The notes under the pieces: model-generated
What the model was told of the DNA's origin: nothing
The model's database searches: none
The model's input: only the letters and a program-made list of their open reading frames with translations
Program-made: the position numbers and the translations under genes
Source: Galdieria partita
Taxonomy: Eukaryota > Rhodophyta > Bangiophyceae > Galdieriales > Galdieriaceae
Direction: 5' to 3'
NCBI GenBank assembly: GCA_025991245.1
Contig: BQMJ01000007.1
Coordinates: forward strand, 186,001 to 250,000
DNA length: 64,000 nucleotides
Shown here: positions 1 through 12,129 of the stretch, one piece after another
How the letters are laid out: the number at the start of each line of letters is the position of its first letter
Numbering within the stretch: position 1 is the first letter of the stretch

Positions 1-676
1 TTACAGACTCCACAGTAAAATATTTTGTGCTGTTCCATACTGCTCTCCTCTTTTGTCTTCCCAATGTCTGAAAGAGACGAGTCGTTGGAACCCGTTGTTT
101 CTGAAAGTCTCTTGCACTTCTTCTGATGAATAACTAATCCAAATGGGGTCTTACACACAACACCACATACGTTACAGGTAATTTTATCCAGCGGAAAGCT
201 TTCTTTAGGATCTACAACTTCTTCGCATATTTCTTGACAAGATCGCTGATGAATCTCTAAACCAAGCGTCGTACGAAAGGCTTTGTGACATCCCGGGCAA
301 AAAGTGGAAGTCTCATAATCTACACATTGTGTTGCATCCTCTCGGTCCAAATTGCTTTGCTGTCCTCCCTGTAGACCCCTACTCCTTTGAAACTCCGAGT
401 AAAATCTGTCGTACATCTGAAGAAAGGTTTTTCGTATGTCCTGATCGGTCTCTTCGATTGCTCTATAACTTTGTTCTCCCTGCTTTTCAACAAACGCAGA
501 ATTATCCAACCTTTCTTTATGGTTCGAATCGACTATTTCAACAAAGCTTTTGAAATAAAGAGTAAACTGTGACGAGACAAATTGTTTTTGGAGTCTTGAC
601 AAATAGGAAGCTAGGCCTTTTCCTGACTCGACTCCTTCTCGTCTATGATACGGTTTTTCATCTCCATCATCCATAG
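1..676 (-). CDS. C2HC/C2H2-like zinc-finger protein, 3' part cut off by the window edge
   Basis: The frame is open from an ATG at 676 to the left edge, giving at least 225 residues. An in-frame stop lies just upstream, which supports this start. About the first 120 residues are charged, with no recognisable fold. Two similar zinc-binding modules follow: CPGCHKAF..LEIHQRSC and CNVCGVVCK..LVIHQKKC. Each has a Cys-x2-Cys pair, a conserved Leu-x2-His, and a final Cys in place of the second His. This is the C2HC variant of a classic finger. At the edge another Cys-x2-Cys (YCGVC) suggests a third finger. Fingers of this kind bind nucleic acid or act as protein contact modules; I cannot tell which here. 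Later exons lie outside the window. The specific family is not recognised. Confidence 0.75.
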
Positions 677-901
677 CAATAGTTGTTCTGGATCCCAAGA
701 AGGCTGTTCACAAGAAACGATCAATTAAAAAATAAAACCCGCCGAAAATTAATTTACAAATGCCTCAAAAATTAATTTGCCCGCCAAGTTAAAAACGTCT
801 TTATTTGTCTCATGGACACATGAGATGCTTGCCTTCGCTTCTCTTGTGTCGTGTAAGATAAGCGAAAAGTACACTTCTAAAAGACATTTAAAGTCTTTAG
901 G

Positions 902-3900
902 TCAAGTTTTATCCCTCTGTATCCGCTTTCTACGCCTTCTTCTTCGTCTTCTCATACCGTCTAAATCCTTTGACTTTTTCTTTTGAACTTGCCTTTCCAC
1001 AGCCAATCGATGCTCTTCACGTAAAACTTCAATGTCTTCATGGATGGCATCGATAAGTGAACGACACATTTGTTGGAAGCCATCCAACACATAAAATGCT
1101 GCAAAAAACAATGCATACCATTGTAACAAGTCATCGGCATTTTGGAATCTTGGATCAGTCTCAAACTTTGTTGCTCCCTGAGGGATGTCGCCTGGACCAT
1201 CTAAATATATTAATTCTTTTTGATGCTTCTGCACCCAATCTAGATACTGAATATAGAGCTGACCCTGTGCATGTCTTAAAGCTTTGCATGCATCCTTCAA
1301 GTTGACAATAACGGGTGGTTCTTCCGTTGAATCTCCTTCCAAGATGTTATGCACTACAGAATGGAACATGCTGCCTCCAGTAGTACCAACCTGTTTAACA
1401 CCTGTACTAAGACCTTTTTCCAATTTACTAAAAATGTCAGTAAAATTTCTCTTCTTTCTAATTTGGCTAGCAGTTTCTCTCTTCTCCGAAACTTTCTCCG
1501 AGATAGTCTGGACCTGATCAGAACGAGGTGAGGTGAGAGTGCGTCTAGAACGAGAAGAAAGACCGGAAAATATGCGCCTCGCTCTCGGTGAAGATACTGA
1601 ATCCTTCCCATGGTTGCTATCTGCATTGTCCGTGTTTGAGTTCATATTAATTTCTGTTCCATTCAAAGTTTCTCTTACAGAGTCAACTGGCTCGGAGGGC
1701 TGCCTTGATGTGGACATTCTCTCTTGGCTCCCAGAAAAAGTTTGATCTGCTTGAGGTCCACTTGGGGCATCCAAGTCTTCCCAAAAGCTCCATGGGGTAG
1801 TAGGGGAAAGTGCATTCAAATTGTCCAACACCTGATCAACAGGAAGACTTAAAGTTGGTTCGACTTGTACACTTGGATCCTGAGAAGACTCCGTTGGTTC
1901 TGCCTCCACTCGAGCATCGGCTTGATCATTTTGACCGTGACTTTCAGGAACAATCTCAGCAGTACTAGTATTTTGCGTCTCTGATAACTTGTGGCCAGAC
2001 CGTGAATCTACTTGATTATGAAATGCTAAATGCGCCACATTTGAACCAGCTGCCCGCATCCAAGAATACAAGCTTCGTGGAACTTCCACAACTTGTTTTT
2101 CTGCAGAACTAAAAGCATTTCGCAAAAATTTCTGAACATGACTTGCTCCTGATAACGCTGTATCCTTAAAGTGGTTTAACTCTGAAAGAGCCATCAAACT
2201 TGCAAACATTTCCATCTCCCTATTCTTCTGTAAAGCGTTTTGGTCGTTGAAGCGGTTGGCATCTCCGTCTTCAGCTTCTTCTTCCTTTTCCTTGCTTGAT
2301 TTGTCTTTCAACAGTTTGTCACCTGTTAAGTTATGCACAAGGTTTGAAGTATGGCGACCCAATACATTTGCAGCTGATCCTAAGACATTTGCACCAAGAA
2401 AAGATGCAGTATTTTCTGTCACTCGTTTCGCAAAATCTGCTGAGAACCAGGCTACAGTTATTGTATTACGTGCTGATTTCCAACCAAACTCTCGGAAAAA
2501 TTGAAAGGATCGGAAAGGATGACCATCCATAAGACAAGCTACCATAATTTCTACCAAAGTCCTACGAGCTATGACTATCGCCTTCATCTGCTCAGTTGTC
2601 TCCGTAAGAAAGTCTTCTAAACTACTGTTTTGAAACCTGCCAATCAAGATGGGTTCGTATTCTAAAATACTATGAAATGCGCTAAGTCGATCAAGTATCA
2701 GTTGCTCTTGAGAGAGCGCGGTCCAAATAGCTTTTGGTATAGCATGAACAGAAGCTCCTACGCCATTTTGTATGGAATTTAAAATTGCTGTAGTGTCTTC
2801 CAATAGTTTTCGGACTTCCACTTCGTTGTTTACAACATTATGAGACTTGGCAACAGTCTGCTTCCTATCCTTTACTGAAGAAACACTCTCAGGTCGTCTT
2901 TCTCTTGCCTGAATGTTATCCGTTGCTTGATCGGACTTCACTGGTTCCTGTTGTGTCTTTCCTTCTTGATCTCCCGTAACATGCTCAGAATCTCCATCCA
3001 TTTGCGGTCTATTCAATTCTTGTTCATCGTAACCATTTTGTGGTTCTGAAACACCTGAACCCCGACTAGATCCTCTCTGTCGTTGTTCGATGCTGCTTTT
3101 ACCGTCACTGAAAGAAGAGCCACGTCTTCTTCCAGTTCTAAAATGAGCATATGCCCATTCAACTTCATCTGAACTCTTCCACGCATCCAATGGAATTGTA
3201 TGGATTTTCCCTATATACTCCTTTTTCTTTTTCTCATCAGCTTGATGTTGTGGTTTTTCAAGTTTAGATTTCTCAACCTTATCAGCTCCATTACATTCCT
3301 CATTATTTGTATCTGCTTCAAAAGCAGCTTCCTCATTCTTAACCAACTCTTCTGCACGATCCAAATCATCATCTATCGTTTGACTATCTGGACTAGTAGG
3401 AGGCTTCCCAGGAACATTTTCCTTATATCTCCCACTCACAAAACTTTGCAAATACCAGGAATGCAATGTATTCTCTCTTCTAAGTGCTGCCGATAGATTT
3501 TCTCTCGCATCCATAAGAGCTGAATGAGGAAGTACAAACTCATTCAGAAATACGGCAATGATGGCACCCAATGATATCATAACAAAACGGGAGACCGCAT
3601 AGTGCCAATTCGTAATGTATGCATTAGGACTGTACTGATATAATATAATAACGTAAGATGAAAAACAAAAGGTCACAAAACTTAAAGAAAATGGATTGTT
3701 CACATTGAAGACGGTTATTGCAGTGGCCAATGTTAAATAGGTATCCAGTATATAAGGACTGCGAGCAGGGTAATGAAAATATGTCAGAATAAAACTAATT
3801 CCTGCTCCAATGCTAACACCAGTGATAGTAAGCAACCCACCAAAAAGAGTTCCTTCTACACTAGGTGCAATATACAAAATGTAAGACATCCACATCCAGG

Positions 3901-5875
3901 TACCATCGTATTTGCTCAGTAACACATGAATGGGAGATATCAAGAGAACTATAAGAAGCAAAACTTCACCCAGCCATTTCTTCAAACAAAACTGAAATTC
4001 TGCAGTATAAATCAAGGCAACCCAAGCCCTCCATGTTAAAGGAAAGTTGCGAATCACTTTCCAATATTGTTCAAACATCATAAAACATATAGGTATCCAA
4101 CCAAAGCAATTACGTGCAAAATTGCCCCACGAACTTTTTGTTTCTTCATTAGCTAAATAGATAATTTCATCTTGGACAGCTCCAATAGTGTCTTGTAACA
4201 CTTTGGATGAAGTAACTACAAATAGTAGCGGACCCCATTCCATAGTTAACATACCTATAAGAAGAGGTGGTTCTTCTTCCTCCGCAACAGGGGATTGATA
4301 TTTTTCAAAACACTCCTTATACGCTTCTTGTACACTATATCGAAACTTTTGTACTATAGTTGACCAACTGAACAACCTCGACTGCAGAATTTTAATAACC
4401 TTGCGCTGTTTTGCTTCGGTAGTTTCCGAATCATCTATCAAATTGTCTCTCTTTGCAAAACAACTCATGAACGAGAACCACTTTTTCCTTATATAAACTT
4501 TCCAGTCTGCTGGCCTGCCACACTTTAACTCTTCAATTACTTCGCTCATCTTCATACACATAGTTGCCAAGGTAGCAAAATGCTCTCTGAGACCAGGTAA
4601 CATGGCTTGCCACTGTTCTAAAGTCTCCGCGCGATATCTCCTTCGTTCTCCATCGACGATAGACTGTAAACCACGAATGGTTCGTAACATTTCATCTATA
4701 GCATCCATAAGACATCTCCAGCGCTTTATTGATTCATTGTGAAAAGGCCTCCAAAGATTGGGCTCATAACCAATAGCATTCAGCATCTTTTTGGCTCTAG
4801 CCAACGATGAAGAAGCTTCATCAATGGCTTTTCCGTCAACCACTTTCTCTAGAAGATATGTATCCCACGGAATCTTATCCAACCATCCAGCTACATACGG
4901 ATCGACACTCTTCTTTAGTATTTGTTGCTTCGAATCTTCATTATCCTCATTTCCTCTTGACAACGTAACACTGCTATTCTCCGGAATACTTGTCAACCTG
5001 TTAACTGAATCCGAAGTTGGCGTAGTTAACTTCTCTCCAGTAAACTGAATAAACGGCTCCGTATATTGTACTCGTGGTTCCAATGCAAAGGACGCAGCCT
5101 CTGTCAGTGCAGTTCCAGCCAATTGCAGACACTTTTTGACATGTCTCCTCATCTCACTCTTTGCCAAACACGGAAAAACGACAATTCCTGTAAATAAGGA
5201 TATTGCGTGACTGAGAGCTGCTCCAATAAGGGTGTCATAAAAATACTGCAGAATAAACTTATCTCCTCTTGCACGACTATCTAGCAAGTTGAACATAAAA
5301 AACATTTCTCCCATACTAGAAATAAAGGCTATTCTTGTATCCGCGTGCAAGAGTGTAAACAAAAAAGTTACGACGATGGCAACTCCAAGCGTGATGCCAT
5401 AACTTGTTTCTCCAGCGTAGGCTCCAAGACCTCCCAGGCCGGCTGCCATAACCAAGGAGGTTGTTGATTGAATAGCGCCTTGGGAAATAAACCCAAAGTG
5501 AAGTTCATCCAACCCGAAAGTAACAATAAGTAAAAACATTTCAATAGCTAGAGGGCCATACGTGTCGTTGTACATTGGAGCAACAAATACAAATAGAGAT
5601 AAAATAAAGTAGCCCAAAGTTCCTCTCAAAGCTATTCGAAAGGACGAAGAAAAGTAAAAGTCCACGAGTCTCAGCCATACTGTTCTTGGGTTGGTCAATT
5701 TTGTACGAGTGCGCACACTGGTGAAACTGGTTGCTTCTTCTTCAGAGGCAGAAGAATGGGACCCTCTATGTGACCAAGGAGCGCTGTGAGCTCCGGAGGA
5801 ACTTTCCCCAGAGGTTCTATTAAACGAAGTTTCAGCGTTGCTAGGCTGTGCGTTCTGACTGGAAGGAATTGTCAT
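902..5875 (-). CDS. Large FUSC/ArAE-type multi-pass membrane transporter-like protein (1657 aa)
   Basis: A single uninterrupted exon starting at an ATG (MTIPSSQNAQPS). After a Ser-rich N-terminus, residues ~75-230 hold a cluster of about six hydrophobic helices. A cytosolic-looking helical block follows, then a second membrane cluster at about residues 600-770. This duplicated six-helix plus soluble layout is that of the aromatic acid exporter/fusaric-acid-resistance superfamily, which includes the fungal BRE4/DUF2421 proteins and plant ALMT relatives. The C-terminal half (~800-1600) is long, acidic, Ser/Gln-rich and probably cytoplasmic. The protein ends in a run of eight Arg after MR-type residues (RRRRRRRRKR). 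The substrate is unknown; export of organic anions is only what the family suggests. At 1657 residues it is much longer than bacterial members (~650-700). The next gene upstream on the same strand, pinin, ends 230 bp before this start. Confidence 0.7.
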   Translation of the reverse strand: MTIPSSQNAQPSNAETSFNRTSGESSSGAHSAPWSHRGSHSSASEEEATSFTSVRTRTKLTNPRTVWLRLVDFYFSSSFRIALRGTLGYFILSLFVFVAPMYNDTYGPLAIEMFLLIVTFGLDELHFGFISQGAIQSTTSLVMAAGLGGLGAYAGETSYGITLGVAIVVTFLFTLLHADTRIAFISSMGEMFFMFNLLDSRARGDKFILQYFYDTLIGAALSHAISLFTGIVVFPCLAKSEMRRHVKKCLQLAGTALTEAASFALEPRVQYTEPFIQFTGEKLTTPTSDSVNRLTSIPENSSVTLSRGNEDNEDSKQQILKKSVDPYVAGWLDKIPWDTYLLEKVVDGKAIDEASSSLARAKKMLNAIGYEPNLWRPFHNESIKRWRCLMDAIDEMLRTIRGLQSIVDGERRRYRAETLEQWQAMLPGLREHFATLATMCMKMSEVIEELKCGRPADWKVYIRKKWFSFMSCFAKRDNLIDDSETTEAKQRKVIKILQSRLFSWSTIVQKFRYSVQEAYKECFEKYQSPVAEEEEPPLLIGMLTMEWGPLLFVVTSSKVLQDTIGAVQDEIIYLANEETKSSWGNFARNCFGWIPICFMMFEQYWKVIRNFPLTWRAWVALIYTAEFQFCLKKWLGEVLLLIVLLISPIHVLLSKYDGTWMWMSYILYIAPSVEGTLFGGLLTITGVSIGAGISFILTYFHYPARSPYILDTYLTLATAITVFNVNNPFSLSFVTFCFSSYVIILYQYSPNAYITNWHYAVSRFVMISLGAIIAVFLNEFVLPHSALMDARENLSAALRRENTLHSWYLQSFVSGRYKENVPGKPPTSPDSQTIDDDLDRAEELVKNEEAAFEADTNNEECNGADKVEKSKLEKPQHQADEKKKKEYIGKIHTIPLDAWKSSDEVEWAYAHFRTGRRRGSSFSDGKSSIEQRQRGSSRGSGVSEPQNGYDEQELNRPQMDGDSEHVTGDQEGKTQQEPVKSDQATDNIQARERRPESVSSVKDRKQTVAKSHNVVNNEVEVRKLLEDTTAILNSIQNGVGASVHAIPKAIWTALSQEQLILDRLSAFHSILEYEPILIGRFQNSSLEDFLTETTEQMKAIVIARRTLVEIMVACLMDGHPFRSFQFFREFGWKSARNTITVAWFSADFAKRVTENTASFLGANVLGSAANVLGRHTSNLVHNLTGDKLLKDKSSKEKEEEAEDGDANRFNDQNALQKNREMEMFASLMALSELNHFKDTALSGASHVQKFLRNAFSSAEKQVVEVPRSLYSWMRAAGSNVAHLAFHNQVDSRSGHKLSETQNTSTAEIVPESHGQNDQADARVEAEPTESSQDPSVQVEPTLSLPVDQVLDNLNALSPTTPWSFWEDLDAPSGPQADQTFSGSQERMSTSRQPSEPVDSVRETLNGTEINMNSNTDNADSNHGKDSVSSPRARRIFSGLSSRSRRTLTSPRSDQVQTISEKVSEKRETASQIRKKRNFTDIFSKLEKGLSTGVKQVGTTGGSMFHSVVHNILEGDSTEEPPVIVNLKDACKALRHAQGQLYIQYLDWVQKHQKELIYLDGPGDIPQGATKFETDPRFQNADDLLQWYALFFAAFYVLDGFQQMCRSLIDAIHEDIEVLREEHRLAVERQVQKKKSKDLDGMRRRRRRRRKRIQRDKT

Positions 5876-6105
5876 TGTAACGATGACTCATAAAGCACAG
5901 GCAAAGCAGCGAGTGGATCCAATGGAACCCATTTGTGACGAAGAAGGGACCTTTGCATTCTAGAAAACCACGAGACATGGAACCTTCAAATCCCCCTCAA
6001 CTGCCAAATGGTTCTTCCCAACGAGGACAACTGTCCTTCTTTGCTAATGCGAATAATCCTTGATGGCAACCTAACTGTCCCTGATTGGCTTTGTCTTCGA
6101 ATATT
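5876..6105. other. Short intergenic region between FUSC-type gene and pinin
   Basis: 230 bp. On the plus strand a 28-codon ORF (MEPSNPPQLPNGSSQ..) is probably chance. Nothing else is recognised. Confidence 0.4.
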
Positions 6106-7236
6106 TTATTGACTCTTTGAAGCCGAATTAAGCAATTCTATGAGATCCTTTTTCAATTTTACGCGCTTATCATCTACACCTCTTCTCTGCAACTCTGCAC
6201 GTAACTCTTTCACGGTTAACCTGGCTAGGTCTTCACTCTCTCCTACTCGATTTTCGTTATCTTTCTCCTCTATATCATCCCTCTTATCTACTTCATTTGC
6301 TGATTCCGATGTAACATTCTCTTCAACAGCCGTGTCTTTATCACATAATTTAGTAGTGTCTTCAATACTATTCATCTTATCTACAGACAAGGTCGTATTT
6401 TCTAACTGAGAATGCTCTCCTTCTTTCACTGTCCCTTCCTCTTCATCTACTGAACGTGATACATTCTGATTCTCATCTCCATTAGGTTCATTCGTATTAT
6501 TCTGCGCTTGTTTCAACGCAAGTTGCTCTTCCACCAACGCAACTTCCCTTTGTAACCTACTCAAAGACTCTTCATATTCTTCCCTCGCCAACCTCGCACT
6601 TTCTTCCCATAATGGTTTTAGAAAATCGTGATCGACTTGTCTAGGACACCAACGAATCGCTGGTTCAACTTTGGTCCACAGGAAACGCTCCTTTACTTTT
6701 GCAACGCGCTCCGCTCTTCTCATGTCCGAACGAAGTTTTGCCAATTGCTTTCTCAAATTAAACTCTTCCTTCAACTGCTTGCGCCTTTCGCGTAGCTTAT
6801 CTTGCTGATCCAAAATTTCACGTTGAACTTCACTTAACCTCTCTGCAGCTCTTTTCTCCAATTCTTGTCTCTGTTTCATCTTCTCCGAAGTTTCCGTTTC
6901 TGCCAGTTCCTTCTTTGCTGCCTTCAGAGTACCCATCAACAATCCAAACATCTTCCTGTCTCGTGGTTCCGCCGTCCTTAAACGCTTTTGTCTTTCAGTT
7001 CGCGCTTCACGAAAATGTGCTTCCTGATCTTGTTCCTCTTCTTTCGGAGCCACTTCAACTTCTTGAAGCTTTGCTTCCAGTTCCCGACGTTGACGGTCAA
7101 GTTCTTCCAATTCGGCAAGTAGTTGAGCCTGTTCATCTCTATCTTCTAACGAGCTTTTTTCACTTGAGCTATGCAGAAACTTAAACTCGTCCATTTCCAA
7201 ACTCTCCTTTGTGCGGAGCCCTTGGGCAGCGTTCAT
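6106..7236 (-). CDS. PNN: Pinin homologue (pinin/SDK/memA domain) with C-terminal SAP motif
   Basis: The protein has 376 residues and no intron. Residues ~25-60 form a coiled coil. The pinin/SDK/memA signature follows at ~90-210: RDRKMFGLLMGTLKAAKKE matches the RNRRIFGLLMGTLQKFKQE core of animal pinin, then a long basic helix (..RRKQLKEEFNLRKQLAKLR) and the LWTKVEPAIRWCPR segment. In animals pinin is an exon-junction-associated splicing factor that binds RNPS1 and SAP18 (the PSAP complex). An acidic linker separates this from the C-terminus, where residues ~340-370 (LTVKELRAELQRRGV..LKKDLIELL) fit the SAP DNA/RNA-binding motif. A SAP motif is typical of Acinus, the alternative partner in the ASAP complex, and is not part of human pinin. 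The pinin call is strong and the SAP call is good by eye. Confidence 0.88.
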   Translation of the reverse strand: MNAAQGLRTKESLEMDEFKFLHSSSEKSSLEDRDEQAQLLAELEELDRQRRELEAKLQEVEVAPKEEEQDQEAHFREARTERQKRLRTAEPRDRKMFGLLMGTLKAAKKELAETETSEKMKQRQELEKRAAERLSEVQREILDQQDKLRERRKQLKEEFNLRKQLAKLRSDMRRAERVAKVKERFLWTKVEPAIRWCPRQVDHDFLKPLWEESARLAREEYEESLSRLQREVALVEEQLALKQAQNNTNEPNGDENQNVSRSVDEEEGTVKEGEHSQLENTTLSVDKMNSIEDTTKLCDKDTAVEENVTSESANEVDKRDDIEEKDNENRVGESEDLARLTVKELRAELQRRGVDDKRVKLKKDLIELLNSASKSQ

Positions 7237-7820
7237 GTCAAACGATGACCAATGCTTTGTGAAAATAGTCTGCTATCTTGTTTTCAATATTTCTTGTATA
7301 TACATAACCTTAATTCAATTTGACATGAAACCTACAAGTAGAGTTCTGGTTTTTATCTATTCCTATGTTGCAAACAAACTAGTACAATTTATAACATATC
7401 CTTACTAAATTCTTTGCTAGTTGCAATAAAGGGAACAAAGATTTAGAAAACAAGTGCTCCAGACCATCAACTCTTCTATAAAATCCGAGGTTAATATACA
7501 AGTGCCAAAGTCTTTCCGACAATTGTCAGAGTCTAGGACAGGGCTCTAAGGAAACCTTAAATAACATCAGAATCGAAAGTTTATTGTTTCAGGAAACGAG
7601 TTCTTTTTCTTGTACAAAACAGAAAGGTCTCAAGTTTAGCAATGGTAGGAAGTTTACCATCTTGACATAGCACCACAGGGATGTTCCATTGGGTTGGAAC
7701 GAAGACCAATAGAACAGCATGACGAACATTTACACCGTCCAAGTGTCACTGCGCATTCTCAGAGCTTTTAAAAGGGTCCCAATTCATTTTACTTTTAGTA
7801 TCTGCAACAAAGTAGCTGCA
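7237..7820. other. Intergenic region between pinin and the aspartic protease, shared divergent promoter
   Basis: No credible coding frame apart from a possible upstream ATG at 7719, in frame with the protease. The two genes diverge from here, so it must hold both promoters. I see no clear TATA box or repeated motif. Confidence 0.5.
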
Positions 7821-9418
7821 ATGAATTTACCATGCAAGACAGTCAATTGTTTCTTGCTGATTTTTCTTGTTATTTGCTTTGAAGCTTTCTTCAAAGTATC
7901 ATGGGCTCTACCAAAGCCAGCACTTTCTTCTGTGCTGGACAAGAAAGCACCACCGTTGAAGACAACTCAGTTTCCAAGAGGAGTTCCATCCAGTATGCGA
8001 GTAGTGGATGTTTATAATAACAACAGAGTAAGCTATCATGAGACAAATTTGGGTGGAGGAGTTATCGAGTTGGGAGCATATTATAGCAATCTTACACTAG
8101 GCGGACAAGAATTTAGTGTGCTTATAGATTCAGGATCATCCACTCTTGTTGTCCCAATGAAAGGATGCGTTACATGTGGAGATTACGGAAACTTTTACTC
8201 TCTTGAGAAATCCAACTATGAAGGCGCTCATTATGTATCTTGTGATTCAGATGCTTGTCAATGTGTAACATCAGAATGCTATTTCTGTCCAGTTTCCAGA
8301 TACTGTTCAGAAAATGTGACTTCTGCCTGTGGCTTCTATATTCAATATGGAAGTGGAGCTATATATGGCGTCGAGATAGAAGATCTTTTGCAGTGGGATA
8401 AATATAAGGTCCCAGTTATATTTGGAGGGATGCTGCATGAGACTCCAGACTTTTTACAGGCACCCGCAAATGGAATTCTTGGTATGGCTTATCCCATGTT
8501 GTCTTGCAATCCCAATTATATGCCTCCAATTTATTCTGTTCTTCAACAACGAGATATGGTCCAACATGATATGTTTGCTTTATGCCTAGGCCATCGAAAA
8601 GGACAGATTATGGTTGGCGGAGTCAATACAGACCTGGCTGATGGACCTATTGAATGGGCGCCTTTTGACATATCGAATCCAGCAACTTACTATAGAGTAA
8701 ACCTTGGAGGATCCATACGAATCAACGAAGAAGTACTATCTCTACCAGAATTTGATGTTGGAATAGTAGACTCTGGAACCACACTCTTCATTGTAACACC
8801 CAAAGCTTTCGATGTGATCAAGTACTACTTTGAATCTCACTTTTGTCATGTCAAGGGACTTTGTTCCTTCTATTCGTGGTTCCAACCAAACAATGTGGAG
8901 ATAAACTATCCATCTACCATTGTATCGTCTTGCGTGACTTTGACAGATGAGGATGTCCAACAACTGCCTAGTATTACGGTTACTATAGGAGGAAAGATCG
9001 ATTTGACAATGACTCCAGATGATTATATGTATCGTGCTTATGACTCACAAGGCAATGTGTATCGATGCTTAGGAATTTCTACTTCCGAACAAGGTGGAGG
9101 AATCCAAGCTATCGTTGGAGATGTCCTACTTCAAAAGTGAGTGTGAATTCTTCTGTCTACTATGTTCAATCTTTTATCTTCATATCTTCTAGGCATTTGA
9201 TAGTTTTTGACCGTGAAAACAGACAAATCGGCATTGCACCAGCTCATGATTGTTTCGACAGTTGCAGTGAACATCATTCTTGCTCTTCATGCATTCGTAA
9301 TGGTTGTGCCTACAACTTCGAAACTGGTAGTTGTGCTTCTTCCCGTGTTTTAGAGAAAGACTCCTCTGCCGGATGGTGTGCTGGATTTCCATGCGAGGTT
9401 GCCTGTGATGTTTTATAA
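7821..9418 (+). CDS. Secreted pepsin-like aspartic protease (A1 family), 2 exons
   Basis: Exons 7821..9136 and 9193..9418 (513 aa); the 56-nt intron is GT-AG. The ATG at 7821 is preferred because it starts a textbook signal peptide (MNLPCKTVNCFLLIFLVICF). An in-frame ATG at 7719 would add 34 residues before it. Both catalytic aspartates are in motif: LIDSGSSTLVVP and GIVDSGTTLFIV. The flap lies near the QYGSG segment, and the family's C-terminal VFDRENRQIGIAPAHDC is restored only after splicing. A Cys-rich insert after the first Asp (CVTCGDYG..CQC..CYFCPVSRYC) resembles that of plant and protist secreted pepsins. After the catalytic domain there is a short Cys-rich tail (CSEHHSCSSCIRNGCAYNFETGSC) of PSI/EGF-like spacing and no membrane anchor. 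It probably works in the vacuole or the acidic outside medium. Confidence 0.9.
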
Positions 9419-9886
9419 AATCTCTGTTAGTTTCGCGATATGAATAAAATGTTGCTTTCTTTTTCAGAACCTTGTCATAAAGAGTTGTTAATGACCCTGT
9501 GCAGCTTGCACTTCTAGAGTCTGTTATTTTGACAGAGAACAAAAGTCATCCGTTTTTGAAAGCACTAGTCATCTTATTAAGAAGATTCACGGAACCAAAC
9601 CTGAACTAGAAGATATATGCATTTCCCAACTTGATTTTTTGTCTTTCACTGTTTATTCAGTTTGTTATCCATGCACAAATTTATCAAAAGTCAGTTTTAA
9701 AGAATTTGATTGCTTTAGTAAAGTTTCCGTCTAACAATTCTGCTAATTCTGGTTACTATTCATAATGAAAAATACCAATTTTCCTTGAAATGATGGAAAT
9801 GCTGTTTCGATTTGTTACTTCACAATGAGACCACAATTGAATTCGAAAGTTGGATCTTTGCTGTGAAAACCCGCCACTTGGGTACT
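9419..9886. other. Intergenic region, protease 3' end and DHFR-TS promoter
   Basis: 468 bp between two plus-strand genes. It holds the AATAAA noted separately. I see no credible coding frame, RNA gene or repeat. Confidence 0.5.
9443..9448 (+). terminator. Candidate polyadenylation signal of the aspartic protease gene
   Basis: AATAAA 24 nt after the protease stop codon, in a position suited to 3'-end formation. Confidence 0.4.
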
Positions 9887-11752
<1,866 letters not shown>

Positions 11753-12129
11753 TTGCTAGTACATGGTGCTTTGGGAACTATTCAATCAATGTTACCATGT
11801 TTGAAAATGACTCATCAATATAGATGCATACTCTTATTGTTTTAATTTTCGAAATAAATTACTTGAGCAAGCTCAGATATCGGTTGACAAGTCATTCTTC
11901 CACAACGCCGTGTCACTTATCACCAGTTATATCTGAGGACTATTCGGTAGTATTGTTTTCCATTTGTTGACCTCCAGCTTCGATAGTGTCCAAATAGGAA
12001 ACTGAAAAAGTCGTGAGATAGTTCTAAGGTTAATGGTACTAAATCTTGTTCTCTTCTTTGTCTCTTGAGGAGAACTCAACATTTGAATATTCCCTCGAAA
12101 ACGACATTCTTTCATTTTTGGGAGTTTTC
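11753..12129. other. Intergenic region between DHFR-TS and RFC4
   Basis: 377 bp between two plus-strand genes. An ATG at 12046 is in frame with RFC4 and would add 28 residues unlike the family N-terminus. Nothing else is recognised. Confidence 0.5.

Noticed and set aside
329-572. Plus-strand open frames of 61-74 codons at the left end
   Set aside because: They lie opposite the minus-strand zinc-finger coding frame and have no independent features.
3200-3496. Hydrophobic plus-strand frame (98 codons) opposite the FUSC gene
   Set aside because: A shadow of a Glu/Lys-rich coding stretch; complementary codons give Phe/Leu/Ile runs.
5956-6063. 28-codon plus-strand ORF (MEPSNPPQLPNGSSQ..)
   Set aside because: Short, with no recognisable motif or context; the length is common by chance.
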